Source: Gelatiniphilus marinus (lineage in GTDB: Bacteria > Bacteroidota > Bacteroidia > Flavobacteriales > Flavobacteriaceae). Taken from it: a stretch of 64,000 bases of DNA. Below are positions 53,388 to 61,915 of the stretch, piece after piece; position 1 is the first letter of the stretch, and the number at the start of each line of letters is the position of its first letter. The stretch lies in NCBI RefSeq assembly GCF_042678305.1, contig NZ_JBHUDT010000001.1; one strand, given 5' to 3'. Under the pieces are notes generated by a model that saw nothing but the letters and a program-made list of their open reading frames with translations, ran no database searches and was not told where the DNA came from. Position numbers and translations under genes: made by a program.

Positions 53388-55745
53388 TTAATTTTTATTT
53401 GAAAACTCATAAATACCATCGGCATTTAATTGAAATTTAATGATGTTTTTATTTGCTTTAAGTTTAGATGATTGATTGGGTTTGCCCTTAATTTTAGCAT
53501 TAATAACATGGCCATCTTGCCATTGAATATCGACCTCAAAACCACCGCGAGCCTTTAACCCTTTTACTTCTCCTTGCTGCCATACATCGGGTAATGCGGG
53601 CAACAAATCGATAATTCCCGATTGCGACTGCAACAACATTTCCACCATTCCTGCAGCACCGCCCATATTACCATCAAGTTGAAATGGCGGGTGCGCACAT
53701 AGTAAATTGGCATAGGTTCCACCGGCTGTGGACATCTCAACCTTGGTGCTGGACACCGGCTTTAATAAGTTTTTAAGCATTTTATGCGCCCGATTGCCAT
53801 CATTTAAACGTGCCCAAAAGTTAAGTTTCCATGCGCGCGACCAACCTGTACCACTATCACCACGAGCATTTAACGTTATTCTGGCAGCTTCGGCCAATTT
53901 GGGTGTATGCGTGGTTGATATTTGATTTCCGGGATGCAGTGCAAATAAATGTGAAATGTGGCGGTGCTTATTGTTGGGGTCATCAACATCTTCGGCCCAT
54001 TCCTGTAGCTGCCCCCAAGACCCAATTTGAGGCGGCAAAATAGCATCTCTGGTTTGTATTGCTTTTGTTGTGAATGCATCATCAATTTCTAAAACCTCAG
54101 CGGCTTTTATACAGTTGTTCAGTATATCCCAAGCGATTTGATGATCCATTGAAGCACCCTTTGAAATGCCTCCGTGCTCGGGTGAATACGATGGCATAGA
54201 AACCAATTTACCGTTTTCGTCCTTTGTAAGATAATCGATCCAAAACCATGCGGCTTCTTTCATTACGGGGTAAGCCCGTGTTGTTAAAAACTCTTCGTCT
54301 TGTGTAAAATCATAATGATCCCAAAGGTGTTGGGAAAACCATGCAGCTCCACCGGGAAAGAACCCCCAAGGAATGCCCCACCCTGGCGATGTGTAACCAT
54401 AGGCATTGGTCATGGTATTTGTCATCCATCCTCGGGTATTGAAAAATTCTTTAGCTGTAAGTTTACCGGGTTCAACCAGACTTTCAATAAAATCCAAAAA
54501 TGGCAGGTGGCATTCTGACAGATTCGTTAATTCTGCCGGCCAATAAATCATTTCTAAATTGATGTTGCTGTGGTAATCGGCTGCCCAAGGCGGATTTGTG
54601 GAGTTATTCCATTTACCTTGCAAATGCATGGACATACTGTTTGGGCGACTTGCCGAAATCATTAAATAACGTGCGTATTGAAAGTATAGACTTTCTAAGC
54701 CCGCGTCTTCCGAACCGTTAAAATAAGCCTGCAATCTTTCATTTGTGGGGACAGCGGGCTGAGTACTTTTTCCCAAATTTAAACTAACACGATTGAATAA
54801 ATTTGAATAATCACGAAGGTGTTCCCTTTTTAAATCATTAAAAGATTTACTTGCCAATTCTTGCAATACTTTTTCGTTATCAGCTTTATAATCGTTCCCT
54901 TTATAGGTTGGATATGTTAAGGTATAAGCCGTAGAAGATGTGTTTAACAGCACAACATCTTTAGCGTCCTTTATATAAATGACGCCATCTTTATACGTTA
55001 TTTTTCCGTCGGATAATTTTAAGGCTATTTTGGTTTCGAATGGCATTCCGTTATCGGCAACTTTACCTTCAAAGGCATACACCCCATCGTTAAAATTTTG
55101 AACGATTTTTGTATGCGGACTCTTAAAACGAATTTCGTAATCGGTTTTAACCGAGCTTTCAAAACGATAGACCATAACCTTGCTGGGATAATTACCAAAA
55201 AACGTGCGGCGGTAATTTTTATCATCAATACTATATTCAACCTTTCCCAAGGCTTTACCAATATCAAGGCTTCGTTTATAGTTTGAAACTTCTCCCGAAT
55301 GGCCTACTTTTACATAAATATCGCCCATGGTTTGTTGGGCGCCATAATCGCCAAAATCAGCATTGTACTGTTTTCCTGTATTAATGATTCCTGTAAATTC
55401 GGACTTTGTAATTCTATCTGCCTCATCCGATTTTCCTTCTTTTAAAAGTTTTCTAACTTCTGGCAAAAAACTATGGGCATTTTTTCTGATGCCAATATTG
55501 TAATCCGGATTGGAATCGGGGCCACCAGACCAAAGCGTTCCTTCAGAAAATTGAATATGTTCTTCCTGTATCCCTCCAAAGAACATGGCACCCACGTAAC
55601 CATTCCCTATGGGCAATGCCTCGGTCATCCAATTGCTCGCTGGTTCGTTATACCAAAGTTCTAACGCATTGTTTTCCTGAGCAAAGGAAAATACCGTTAT
55701 TAAAATGAGATAGGTCCTTATTGATAGTTTTATTATTTTTTTCAT
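53388..55745 (-). CDS. GH95 alpha-L-fucosidase
   Basis: Exported 785-residue glycoside hydrolase of family 95, which removes terminal alpha-1,2-fucose. The family layout is complete: N-terminal beta domain starting LWYNEPASNWMTEALPIGNGYVGAMFFGG, a helical (alpha/alpha)6 barrel with NLEMIYWPAELTNLSEC, PSYSPEHGGISKGASMDHQIAWDILN, the catalytic-site QLQEWAED and HPPFQLDGNMGGAAG, and a C-terminal beta domain. A signal peptide (IRTYLILITVFSFAQE) shows export. It is intact although three neighbours are broken. Fucosylated host or algal glycans are possible substrates. Confidence 0.94.
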   Translation of the reverse strand: MKKIIKLSIRTYLILITVFSFAQENNALELWYNEPASNWMTEALPIGNGYVGAMFFGGIQEEHIQFSEGTLWSGGPDSNPDYNIGIRKNAHSFLPEVRKLLKEGKSDEADRITKSEFTGIINTGKQYNADFGDYGAQQTMGDIYVKVGHSGEVSNYKRSLDIGKALGKVEYSIDDKNYRRTFFGNYPSKVMVYRFESSVKTDYEIRFKSPHTKIVQNFNDGVYAFEGKVADNGMPFETKIALKLSDGKITYKDGVIYIKDAKDVVLLNTSSTAYTLTYPTYKGNDYKADNEKVLQELASKSFNDLKREHLRDYSNLFNRVSLNLGKSTQPAVPTNERLQAYFNGSEDAGLESLYFQYARYLMISASRPNSMSMHLQGKWNNSTNPPWAADYHSNINLEMIYWPAELTNLSECHLPFLDFIESLVEPGKLTAKEFFNTRGWMTNTMTNAYGYTSPGWGIPWGFFPGGAAWFSQHLWDHYDFTQDEEFLTTRAYPVMKEAAWFWIDYLTKDENGKLVSMPSYSPEHGGISKGASMDHQIAWDILNNCIKAAEVLEIDDAFTTKAIQTRDAILPPQIGSWGQLQEWAEDVDDPNNKHRHISHLFALHPGNQISTTHTPKLAEAARITLNARGDSGTGWSRAWKLNFWARLNDGNRAHKMLKNLLKPVSSTKVEMSTAGGTYANLLCAHPPFQLDGNMGGAAGMVEMLLQSQSGIIDLLPALPDVWQQGEVKGLKARGGFEVDIQWQDGHVINAKIKGKPNQSSKLKANKNIIKFQLNADGIYEFSNKN

Positions 55746-55753
55746 TGTTTTCT

Positions 55754-56824
55754 TTATTCAAACATTAAGGTAACCATGACTGCTTTATGGTCTGAGGGCC
55801 ATTCCAAAGTATCTGCCATAAAATTCTCTTCCGAGGTAAAAGTCGTCACCAATTCATTATAGGCATAGGATTCTTTTGGGCCTACCATAGTAGCCGATGT
55901 GGTTTTTATATTATGGCCTTTATAGAAAATAAAATCAATTCTGTCGCGTTCATCCGAAAGTGGTGTCCAGCTTGTTGAATCTTTGCCGTGAACTTTTGAT
56001 GGCCATGTGATTCCGGGATGTGTAAGTTCATCGGGGTAGAAATTTCTATAAGCATCAATAAATCCTTTTTGAAAAAGTGTATAAGTACTTGGCCAGTTAA
56101 TAACCACACCATTATGGTCAAAACGATTTGCGGCTTTTTCGGTCCAATCTAAATGCGACGGCTCGTAGAAATCGCCCATTAAAATAATAGGATTTGTTTC
56201 GGTTTTTATTGAATTTAAGAATGCCGCGATTTGTTCGTCCCGAGTGGATTTTTTGTTATAAGCTAAAATTTCATCAACATTGGTAACTGGTGATTTGTTG
56301 CCATTTTCATCTTTAATAAGATTCCAATTTGGAGTACCGCCATAATATCTGCGAGGTAAATAACAGGCGTAACCCTTATAATCTAAATGCGCTGCTGCCA
56401 CTACAATGGTTTTGGAATTTAGTTTTACATTGTACTTTACCACAGAGCCTTCGCCGTTATAAACAACTTTGGATGCGGTAATGGGATATTTACTTATTAA
56501 CGACACATCGCCACCGGCAAACTTGCCAAAATAATCAACGCCTTTATCTTTTAATTTTTTTAAAATTTTAGTAGTCCAGTCTTCGTCATTGTAATTTCTA
56601 ACTTCGGTAAAGCTTACAATATCTGGGTCGGTGGCCAAAATAATGTCTCTTATTTTATCTAATCCATTGGCTACCATGGTGCCTTCTTGCCAAATATTAA
56701 AGGTCATTACTTTAAGCGCTGCAGGTTTTGGTATTGTAACTTCTTTTTCCTTCTTTTCATTTTGCGTGTTATGGCAAGATGAACAAACAAGAACAGTAAA
56801 TAATAATAGTATGTATCGACTCAT
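55754..56824 (-). CDS. Endonuclease/exonuclease/phosphatase-family exported enzyme
   Basis: EEP-superfamily protein of 356 residues with a lipoprotein signal (LLLFTVLVCSSC). The motifs are KVMTFNIWQEG near residue 40, IVSFTEVRNYNDE with the metal-binding Glu, LMGDFYEPSHLDW and the terminal WPSDHKAVMVTLMFE. Secreted members include nucleases and sphingomyelinase-type phosphodiesterases; beside an endoglycoceramidase-like gene, action on a lipid is an attractive guess. The ATG at 56824 forms an ATGA overlap with the kinase gene upstream, so the start is well supported. Confidence 0.85.
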   Translation of the reverse strand: MSRYILLLFTVLVCSSCHNTQNEKKEKEVTIPKPAALKVMTFNIWQEGTMVANGLDKIRDIILATDPDIVSFTEVRNYNDEDWTTKILKKLKDKGVDYFGKFAGGDVSLISKYPITASKVVYNGEGSVVKYNVKLNSKTIVVAAAHLDYKGYACYLPRRYYGGTPNWNLIKDENGNKSPVTNVDEILAYNKKSTRDEQIAAFLNSIKTETNPIILMGDFYEPSHLDWTEKAANRFDHNGVVINWPSTYTLFQKGFIDAYRNFYPDELTHPGITWPSKVHGKDSTSWTPLSDERDRIDFIFYKGHNIKTTSATMVGPKESYAYNELVTTFTSEENFMADTLEWPSDHKAVMVTLMFE

Positions 56825-58187
56825 AAATGATTTTTTAAAATAATTTCCAATTCGTTTTTCCAATGTTGATAGGCTTCTATATAGGGTTCTCTGTTTTTTA
56901 ACAACTCGAAGGTTTGGGCATGATCATTTTTATAAATGATGTCTTGGTATTGTTTAAAATCACCAAGGTGCAAACAACAAGCTCGAGCAGCATTAACTGC
57001 CAAATCGGTGTTATAAGTTTCAATTTTCAACTCGACTAACGAAGTTAAGGTATTTACAAATACCTCAGATTGAAATAACATATCGTTTACCGCGTTAATG
57101 GTATGTACCTCAATTCCGTTGGTTTTTAAATTTTCCATGGCATAAACCATAGCAAATGCAATCCCTTCTAAAGTTGCTCGAAATACGTGTCCTTTTGAAT
57201 GATTTTTTAAATTTACACCTTTAATAATCGTGCCAATATTTGCATTTTTCAACATGTGTTCAGCACCATTTCCAAAAGGAAAAACGGTAACGCCCTCTGC
57301 CCCAATAGGAATTTCGGAGGCCTTGCGATCCATGATGTCATAAGAGCTTTCCTTAAATTGTTTTTTTAACCACTCGTACTGCAAATAACCGCCTTTGAAA
57401 ACTACCGATTTCCCGATTGGTACATTATAGCCAATACTTATATTTTGATTCGGGTTAGACGAATTGGTTAAGGCATAAATTCGTGTTGGCGATTGTGTTG
57501 ATATGGCTACTTCGCCGGGGTTAAAAATATTTGTGGCCAGTGCCGTACTCGCTTGATGTGCTGCCCTGAACAGTATGGGCGTTCCAACCGGTATGCCTGT
57601 GTCTTGGGAAGCAGCCGGGGTAACCAGCCCTTGGTTTTTAAAATTTTCGACTATTGTGGGTATCATGCTTTTTTTAATCTGATAACGGTGCAAGGCATCT
57701 TCATCCAACGCATCGGTTTCACAATGCCATAAACCCAGTTCTGAAAGTCCATCTTTTGTGGTAGAAATAGTATGGGTTAATTTAAACGTTATAAAATCTC
57801 CGAGAAAATAAATTTATCAATTTGATTATATTTATTTCGGTCATTTTCCGATAACCACTTCAAATCCGAAACCGATAAATTTTTAAAAGCTACCGTTTCT
57901 TTTGTTTGTTGAGGGTCTGCATTTATAAGAGTCAGTTCTTGCATTTGATAGGAAATTCCAATCCCTGAAATCTTTTTCGCATCAATTTTTGAGTCGGTTA
58001 TCAAATTCTTAATTGCCGAACAAACCATAAGCCAATAATTTTCATAATCAGCACCAGTCCCTTCACTTTGAAATGATTTTATTTCATTTATAGGCACTTG
58101 AAACGTATTTACTTTTTCGCCTGAATGCCAGTTGGTTAATGCAACTTTTATTGTTGAATTTGCGACGTCCAGACCTAAGTAATACAT
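56821..58187 (-). pseudogene. Frameshifted, degenerate FGGY carbohydrate kinase
   Basis: Two frames belong to one FGGY sugar kinase: 58187-57789 (start YYLGLDVANSTIKVAL, break near 57804 in a run of four A's) and 57708-56821 plus the unread stretch just before it (LGDFITFKL...GLSELGLWHC). One missing base near 57804 restores continuity. In addition the middle appears to lack about 45 residues (the usual DGR/ILWCD region), the normal catalytic Asp site GDQ reads AHQ (FRAAHQAST), and the GTSG ATP loop is altered (STQSPTR). This points to true decay, not only a sequencing error. L-fuculose or another sugar was probably the substrate. Confidence 0.75.
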
Positions 58188-58264
58188 TTTTTTATTTCTT
58201 TAAACTGATTGAAAAATGAATTCATCTCTACTTTATGAGTGTTGTGAAATTGGCAAACAAAAAA

Positions 58265-58297
58265 GGGGAAGAAGAAAAACTAACAATCTTCTTCCCC
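58265..58297 (-). terminator. Strong hairpin inside the utilisation locus
   Basis: Perfect 11-bp inverted repeat (GGGGAAGAAGA and TCTTCTTCCCC) with an 11-base loop and, on the minus strand, a following run of six T's. It lies between the surface-lipoprotein gene and the kinase pseudogene and fits an intrinsic terminator or attenuator that lowers expression of the downstream enzyme genes, as is common after susCD-type genes. Confidence 0.75.
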
Positions 58298-58328
58298 AAA
58301 ACATAACACTATTTAAAAAACTCAATTC

Positions 58329-59171
58329 TTATGGAAGCTTAAATTTATTGGTGATGGTGTACCAATACACCCAGTCGCCTCCAGACTCGTAAACCACATC
58401 GTATTCTACGCTAACTGTTCCTGAACACACATCGTAAGTACCTTCTCCAACTTGACTAAAGGCATAAACATACCCATCGTTATCGGTTCCGGCAACTTGT
58501 TGATTGAAGGTTGCGCTCCCCTTTGTAGCACCTTGTGCCACCGGCGTTAAGGTAATATCAACTTTTACATTAGGGAAAGGGCCATAGGCAATTAAATCGC
58601 CCTGAAAGGTTACAACGTCTCCATTAACACTTCCCACGACTGGGAAGGTGCCCGACGGCGTTTCGTTTTGCACGTTTGAAGAATTAAAAACATCGGTGGT
58701 CGAGCTGCACTCGTCATCGGCAATGTTCACTGTTATAAATGCTTTTGTGGGACTGTCCAAACCTAATCCGATATTCAGGTTAGGGTTACTGGTACTTTCT
58801 ATATAGATATCGATACTTCTATCCTCCAAACTACCGGTTACATTGTCGATAGTGCTTATTAACAAAGGCTCGGAGGTGTAATTCCCTTTTTCTATCAATA
58901 AGGTTTTAGTTGACAAAGTATAATCTACGCCTTCTGTCGCATTGTTTTCTACAACTGAAAGATTAATGGTAATATCTTCTTTGGGTTCATAACCCAATAA
59001 ATCAATTACAATGGGCTCCGGTGATGTGCTGGCATCAAATTCGTTTATGGTTACCGATTCGGCTTGAAACGCAATAAACTCATATACGGGATCTGTAATA
59101 CTATCGTCGCTGCTACAAGAAACAACTGCAACCAGAGATAGTAAAAAGATGAATGATTTAATATTTTTCAT
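58329..59171 (-). CDS. Calx-beta-like surface lipoprotein of the utilisation locus
   Basis: Exported lipoprotein of 280 residues (signal SFIFLLSLVAVVSC, Cys19). The N-terminal half has a Calx-beta-like pattern (INLSVVENNATEGVDYTLSTKTL, ITVNIADDEC); the C-terminal half is a beta-rich domain ending DWVYWYTITNKF. Such SusE/F-like or Calx-beta surface proteins accompany SusCD pairs and bind the target glycan. No exact family name is certain. Its susD partner is truncated 18 bases upstream. Confidence 0.72.
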   Translation of the reverse strand: MKNIKSFIFLLSLVAVVSCSSDDSITDPVYEFIAFQAESVTINEFDASTSPEPIVIDLLGYEPKEDITINLSVVENNATEGVDYTLSTKTLLIEKGNYTSEPLLISTIDNVTGSLEDRSIDIYIESTSNPNLNIGLGLDSPTKAFITVNIADDECSSTTDVFNSSNVQNETPSGTFPVVGSVNGDVVTFQGDLIAYGPFPNVKVDITLTPVAQGATKGSATFNQQVAGTDNDGYVYAFSQVGEGTYDVCSGTVSVEYDVVYESGGDWVYWYTITNKFKLP

Positions 59172-59189
59172 TGTTTAGGTATTTATTAT

Positions 59190-59534
59190 TTATTCATTTT
59201 TAAGTAACCACATGTCACCGTTTACAGTGTCTCCATTAGGATATTGACTGCTAATGGCGGCTTCAAGGTTTTCTCTGTTTGACTGAATTTCGCTTTCTGG
59301 ATACATCCATCGTTTCGGGATCATGCCGTCATTTAGAATGCCCGGTCCATCGGTAGAAAATTCTGGAAATCCGGTTCTTCTTTGGTTGTAAAACGCTTCC
59401 CAACCTGAGTTCATAAAAAATGATAAATATTTCTGTGTTATTATCATTTCAATGCCTTGCGATGCATTGTAAACTATTTGCGGATTTGATAAGTACGTAT
59501 TAATGGCAGCGCTGTCTATATTATAAAACTCCAT
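59190..59534 (-). pseudogene. C-terminal fragment of a SusD-family protein
   Basis: 114 residues matching only the last part of a SusD/RagB glycan-binding lipoprotein: IITQKYLSFFMNSGWEAFYNQRRTGFPEF and PKRWMYPESEIQSNRENLEAAI are characteristic. Normal SusD is about 500 residues with a lipoprotein signal, both missing. The frame ends at 59534 where an integrase fragment begins on the other strand. The matching susC is absent from the window. Confidence 0.85.
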
Positions 59535-59806
59535 TGAAGCACGTCACGGACTACATCAACCTAGAATACAAGACTAAGGATATTCCAGTAAAAGATGTTG
59601 ACCATAAATTTATTTCAGGATTAGAATATTATTTAAAGACAGAACGAAAGTGTGCGCATAATACAGCTATTAAGTATGTAACCAATTTTAAGAAAATTGT
59701 CCGCATCGCTTTTGCTAACGATTGGATTAGTAAAGACCCATTTTTGAATTGGAAAGCGAAACTTAAAATTGCTTTCTTCATCTTTTTAAAATTTAATAAT
59801 TATTAA
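59534..59806 (+). pseudogene. Fragment of a tyrosine-type integrase
   Basis: Residues HVTDYINLEYKTKDIPVKDVDHKF, HNTAIKYVTNFKKIVRIAFANDW and KDPFLNWKAKLK match the N-terminal core-binding (SAM-like) domain of Bacteroidota tyrosine recombinases. The fragment lacks the catalytic domain and its similarity ends near 59770, after which the frame is AT-rich and unrelated. The join to the SusD fragment at about 59534 is abrupt. It is a remnant of a mobile element. Confidence 0.8.
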
Positions 59807-60407
59807 TCTATTACTTGTTCTACTTCACCACATTTTAGCATTGCATCACCAAAATATGGATTTAATATTTGTTCCTCCTTGCTTAACCAGAATCCTCCAT
59901 TGTTATTATCTACCATTGGACAAAACTGTACAAAGAGTTTATCATTTACTTTATCAAAGCTTCTAACCATTTCTATAAGCTTATCTGAAATAATTTGAAA
60001 CTGTTTGCGCTGTTGTTCCAAACTCACCTTATCATTTATTCCTTTAGATGTTTTATGCAAAATAGCCAGTAATTATGAGTTTGTACTCTTTGATTTTCTG
60101 GTATTTCTTCTAATGCTTTCCTGAATGCTTCGCTTTTTGTTGATGCTAACGATACATCGGACTGAATTAAAGCATCTTTAAGATTGATATATGCGTCAAT
60201 AATAGGTTGAAAAGATGCTTCAACAATACTATTAAAATCAACTTTTTCAGTCATCATATTCATTGTATGACCTTCGTGACCTGTCATTACTTTATCACTA
60301 CCTTTATTCATCATAGATTTTTTACCTTGTAATTGAGCTGCTGCATCAACTGTAAATGTACCGTTTGTTACTATTTCATTGTCAATTTGTTTATCTATAT
60401 CTCCTTT
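59803..60407 (-). pseudogene. Frameshifted tail of a copper/heavy-metal efflux adaptor with DUF3347
   Basis: The open frame upstream of 60314 reads TNGTFTVDAAAQLQGKKSMMN, the end of CusB-type efflux adaptors, then the histidine/methionine-rich GHEGHTMNMM and the first part of DUF3347 (AYINLKDALIQSD). A second frame (60060-59803) continues DUF3347 with FVQFCPMVDNNNGGFWLSKEEQILNPYFGDAMLKCGEV. One missing base near 60066 joins them (NYWAILHKTSKG). The 5' part of the adaptor is missing before 60407. It probably belonged to the same lost element as the integrase. Confidence 0.75.
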
Positions 60408-60719
60408 TTATGCTATTAATTAGTTTTCAGCATTTTGTTGCGTAACCCCATTGATTGTAAATACATAGTCCCTGCCTTGAGTAATTCAATTAATTCTTGT
60501 TTGGCCATATCATTGTTCATTTAATAAACTTCTGCAGTAAAATAAGGAAATAAAAAAATACTTTAAAATTAGAAAAACATATCTTACACTACTAAATTTA
60601 AATAGAATTAAGAGTAATTACTAAAAAATCTCTTTTAAAAGTTAAATCTTTATAAATCGAATATGAATTATTTATCTTTTTTAGACTATTTTTGTAATAA
60701 TAGTTAACACTCCCACAGA
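60408..60719. other. Gap with a short open frame and the operon promoter
   Basis: About 312 bases without a supported gene. A 34-codon minus-strand frame (60520-60416, beginning NNDMAKQELIELL) could be a small gene or a remnant of the scarred region; I do not recognise it. AT-rich sequence follows, then the promoter of the next operon. Confidence 0.4.
60687..60694 (+). promoter_or_regulatory. -7 promoter box of the GTPase operon (TATTTTTG)
   Basis: Exact TAnnTTTG match 25 bases before the first start codon of the four-gene operon. No -33 element was evident. Confidence 0.5.
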
Positions 60720-61082
60720 ATGAAAGAAGAATCAACTCAAGAAGCAGAAAAGCAATTAAACGGTAAGTCTAAAGACGCCAATTCTAAAATTGATGCCATA
60801 AAAGAACTTATTTTTGGAGAAAATATTCAGGCGTACAACTCTGAGTTTGAAGCGGTAAAAGCAGATATTATCGCAAAAAAAGAAGAGTTACAAAATTTAA
60901 TTAGCATTGTTGAAACCGAACTTTTACAAAATATTGATACTTTAAGTACCGATATAAACATTAGAATTACAGACCTTGAAAACACTTTAAACGATAAGAT
61001 TGAAACACTTGACGATAAAAAGGTAAACCGTAAATTATTAAGCGATCTGCTTATTAAAATGGGGCAAAAAATTAGTGAATAA
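60720..61082 (+). CDS. Coiled-coil protein of the GTPase operon
   Basis: A 120-residue hydrophilic protein, no signal or membrane segment, mostly heptad-like (from about residue 30 to the end; KIETLDDKKVNRKLLSDLLIKMGQKI at the C-terminus). Its N-terminal segment AIKELIFGENIQAYNSEFEAVK resembles IIKDILLTDEREFVSSIEKKIK near the start of the next protein, suggesting a shared docking motif. It lies 14 bases before that gene. No function is known to me; similar short coiled-coil genes occur next to GTPase and OmpA-like genes in other bacteria, from memory. Confidence 0.7.
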   Translation: MKEESTQEAEKQLNGKSKDANSKIDAIKELIFGENIQAYNSEFEAVKADIIAKKEELQNLISIVETELLQNIDTLSTDINIRITDLENTLNDKIETLDDKKVNRKLLSDLLIKMGQKISE

Positions 61083-61096
61083 ACCTTACAGCACTA

Positions 61097-61915
61097 ATGA
61101 ATCAAGATGAAAAACTAAGTATCATTAAAGATATTCTGCTTACCGACGAGCGAGAGTTTGTTTCTTCTATTGAAAAAAAAATAAAAATTCTAGAACATAC
61201 TGTTAACGAAAAAAAACAGTTATCTGCAAAGGTAAACCCCATTATTGATGAAAAATTGCAGCAATTTATAAAGGAGATCCCAAACTCACTTGGACCAACT
61301 ATTACCAAAACTTTACAAGAAGAAATTAAAAACTCTCAAGATGCCGTTGTAGAAGCGTTATTTCCTATTTTAGGAAAAATGATTAAACGCTATGTACAGC
61401 ATGAAATGAAATTACTCTCTGAAAAAATAAACAATCAAGTAAACAGCACCTTCTCTTTTAAACGTTTTTTTAGAAAAGCAAAATATAAAGCATCTGGTAT
61501 TGATGAATCTGATTTAATAATTCAAGAACAAACCAACACAAAAATAGAACAGGTAATCATTATTGAAAAGGCCTCTGGTATGGTTCTGGCAGAATATTCT
61601 AAAACAAAAATGGCTGATGAAGACATGGTAGCTGGTATGCTTACAGCCATTAAAAGTTTTGTTGAAGATGCCTTTATTAAAGAAAGCCAAGATCTACATT
61701 ATATAGAATACGACCTGTACCACATTCATCTTCAAAATTTTTCTTCGTTTTATATAGCAGTAGTTATTTCTGGTGCATACAACGTAATATCTAAAGATAA
61801 ATTGGAAGACAAAATATTCAAGTTCGCAAACAAACACAAAGTAGTTAACCTACTAAAAAACAAAAGATTGCTTACCCAAAAACTAGAAGACTTTTTTAAA
61901 AATGGAAGTATCTAA
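61097..61915 (+). CDS. OmpA-N-domain-like protein with roadblock/longin-like region
   Basis: A 272-residue soluble protein. Residues 80-135 (VVEALFPILGKMIKRYV, FKRFFRKAKYKASGI) and 150-195 (IEQVIIIEKASGMVLAEYS, DEDMVAGMLTAIKSFVEDAF) resemble the cytosolic N-terminal part of a class of OmpA-family proteins, but the C-terminal OmpA peptidoglycan-binding domain and any membrane helix are absent. The strand-helix-strand pattern of residues 150-240 looks like a roadblock/longin fold, the fold of GTPase regulators such as MglB. Its last 14 bases overlap the small GTPase gene, so a GTPase partner or regulator is likely. Confidence 0.7.
   Translation: MNQDEKLSIIKDILLTDEREFVSSIEKKIKILEHTVNEKKQLSAKVNPIIDEKLQQFIKEIPNSLGPTITKTLQEEIKNSQDAVVEALFPILGKMIKRYVQHEMKLLSEKINNQVNSTFSFKRFFRKAKYKASGIDESDLIIQEQTNTKIEQVIIIEKASGMVLAEYSKTKMADEDMVAGMLTAIKSFVEDAFIKESQDLHYIEYDLYHIHLQNFSSFYIAVVISGAYNVISKDKLEDKIFKFANKHKVVNLLKNKRLLTQKLEDFFKNGSI

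Noticed and set aside
60416..60520. A 34-codon minus-strand frame starting ATG at 60520
   Set aside because: Too short and unrecognised; it could be a small gene or a remnant of the lost element, so it is only mentioned in the gap entry.
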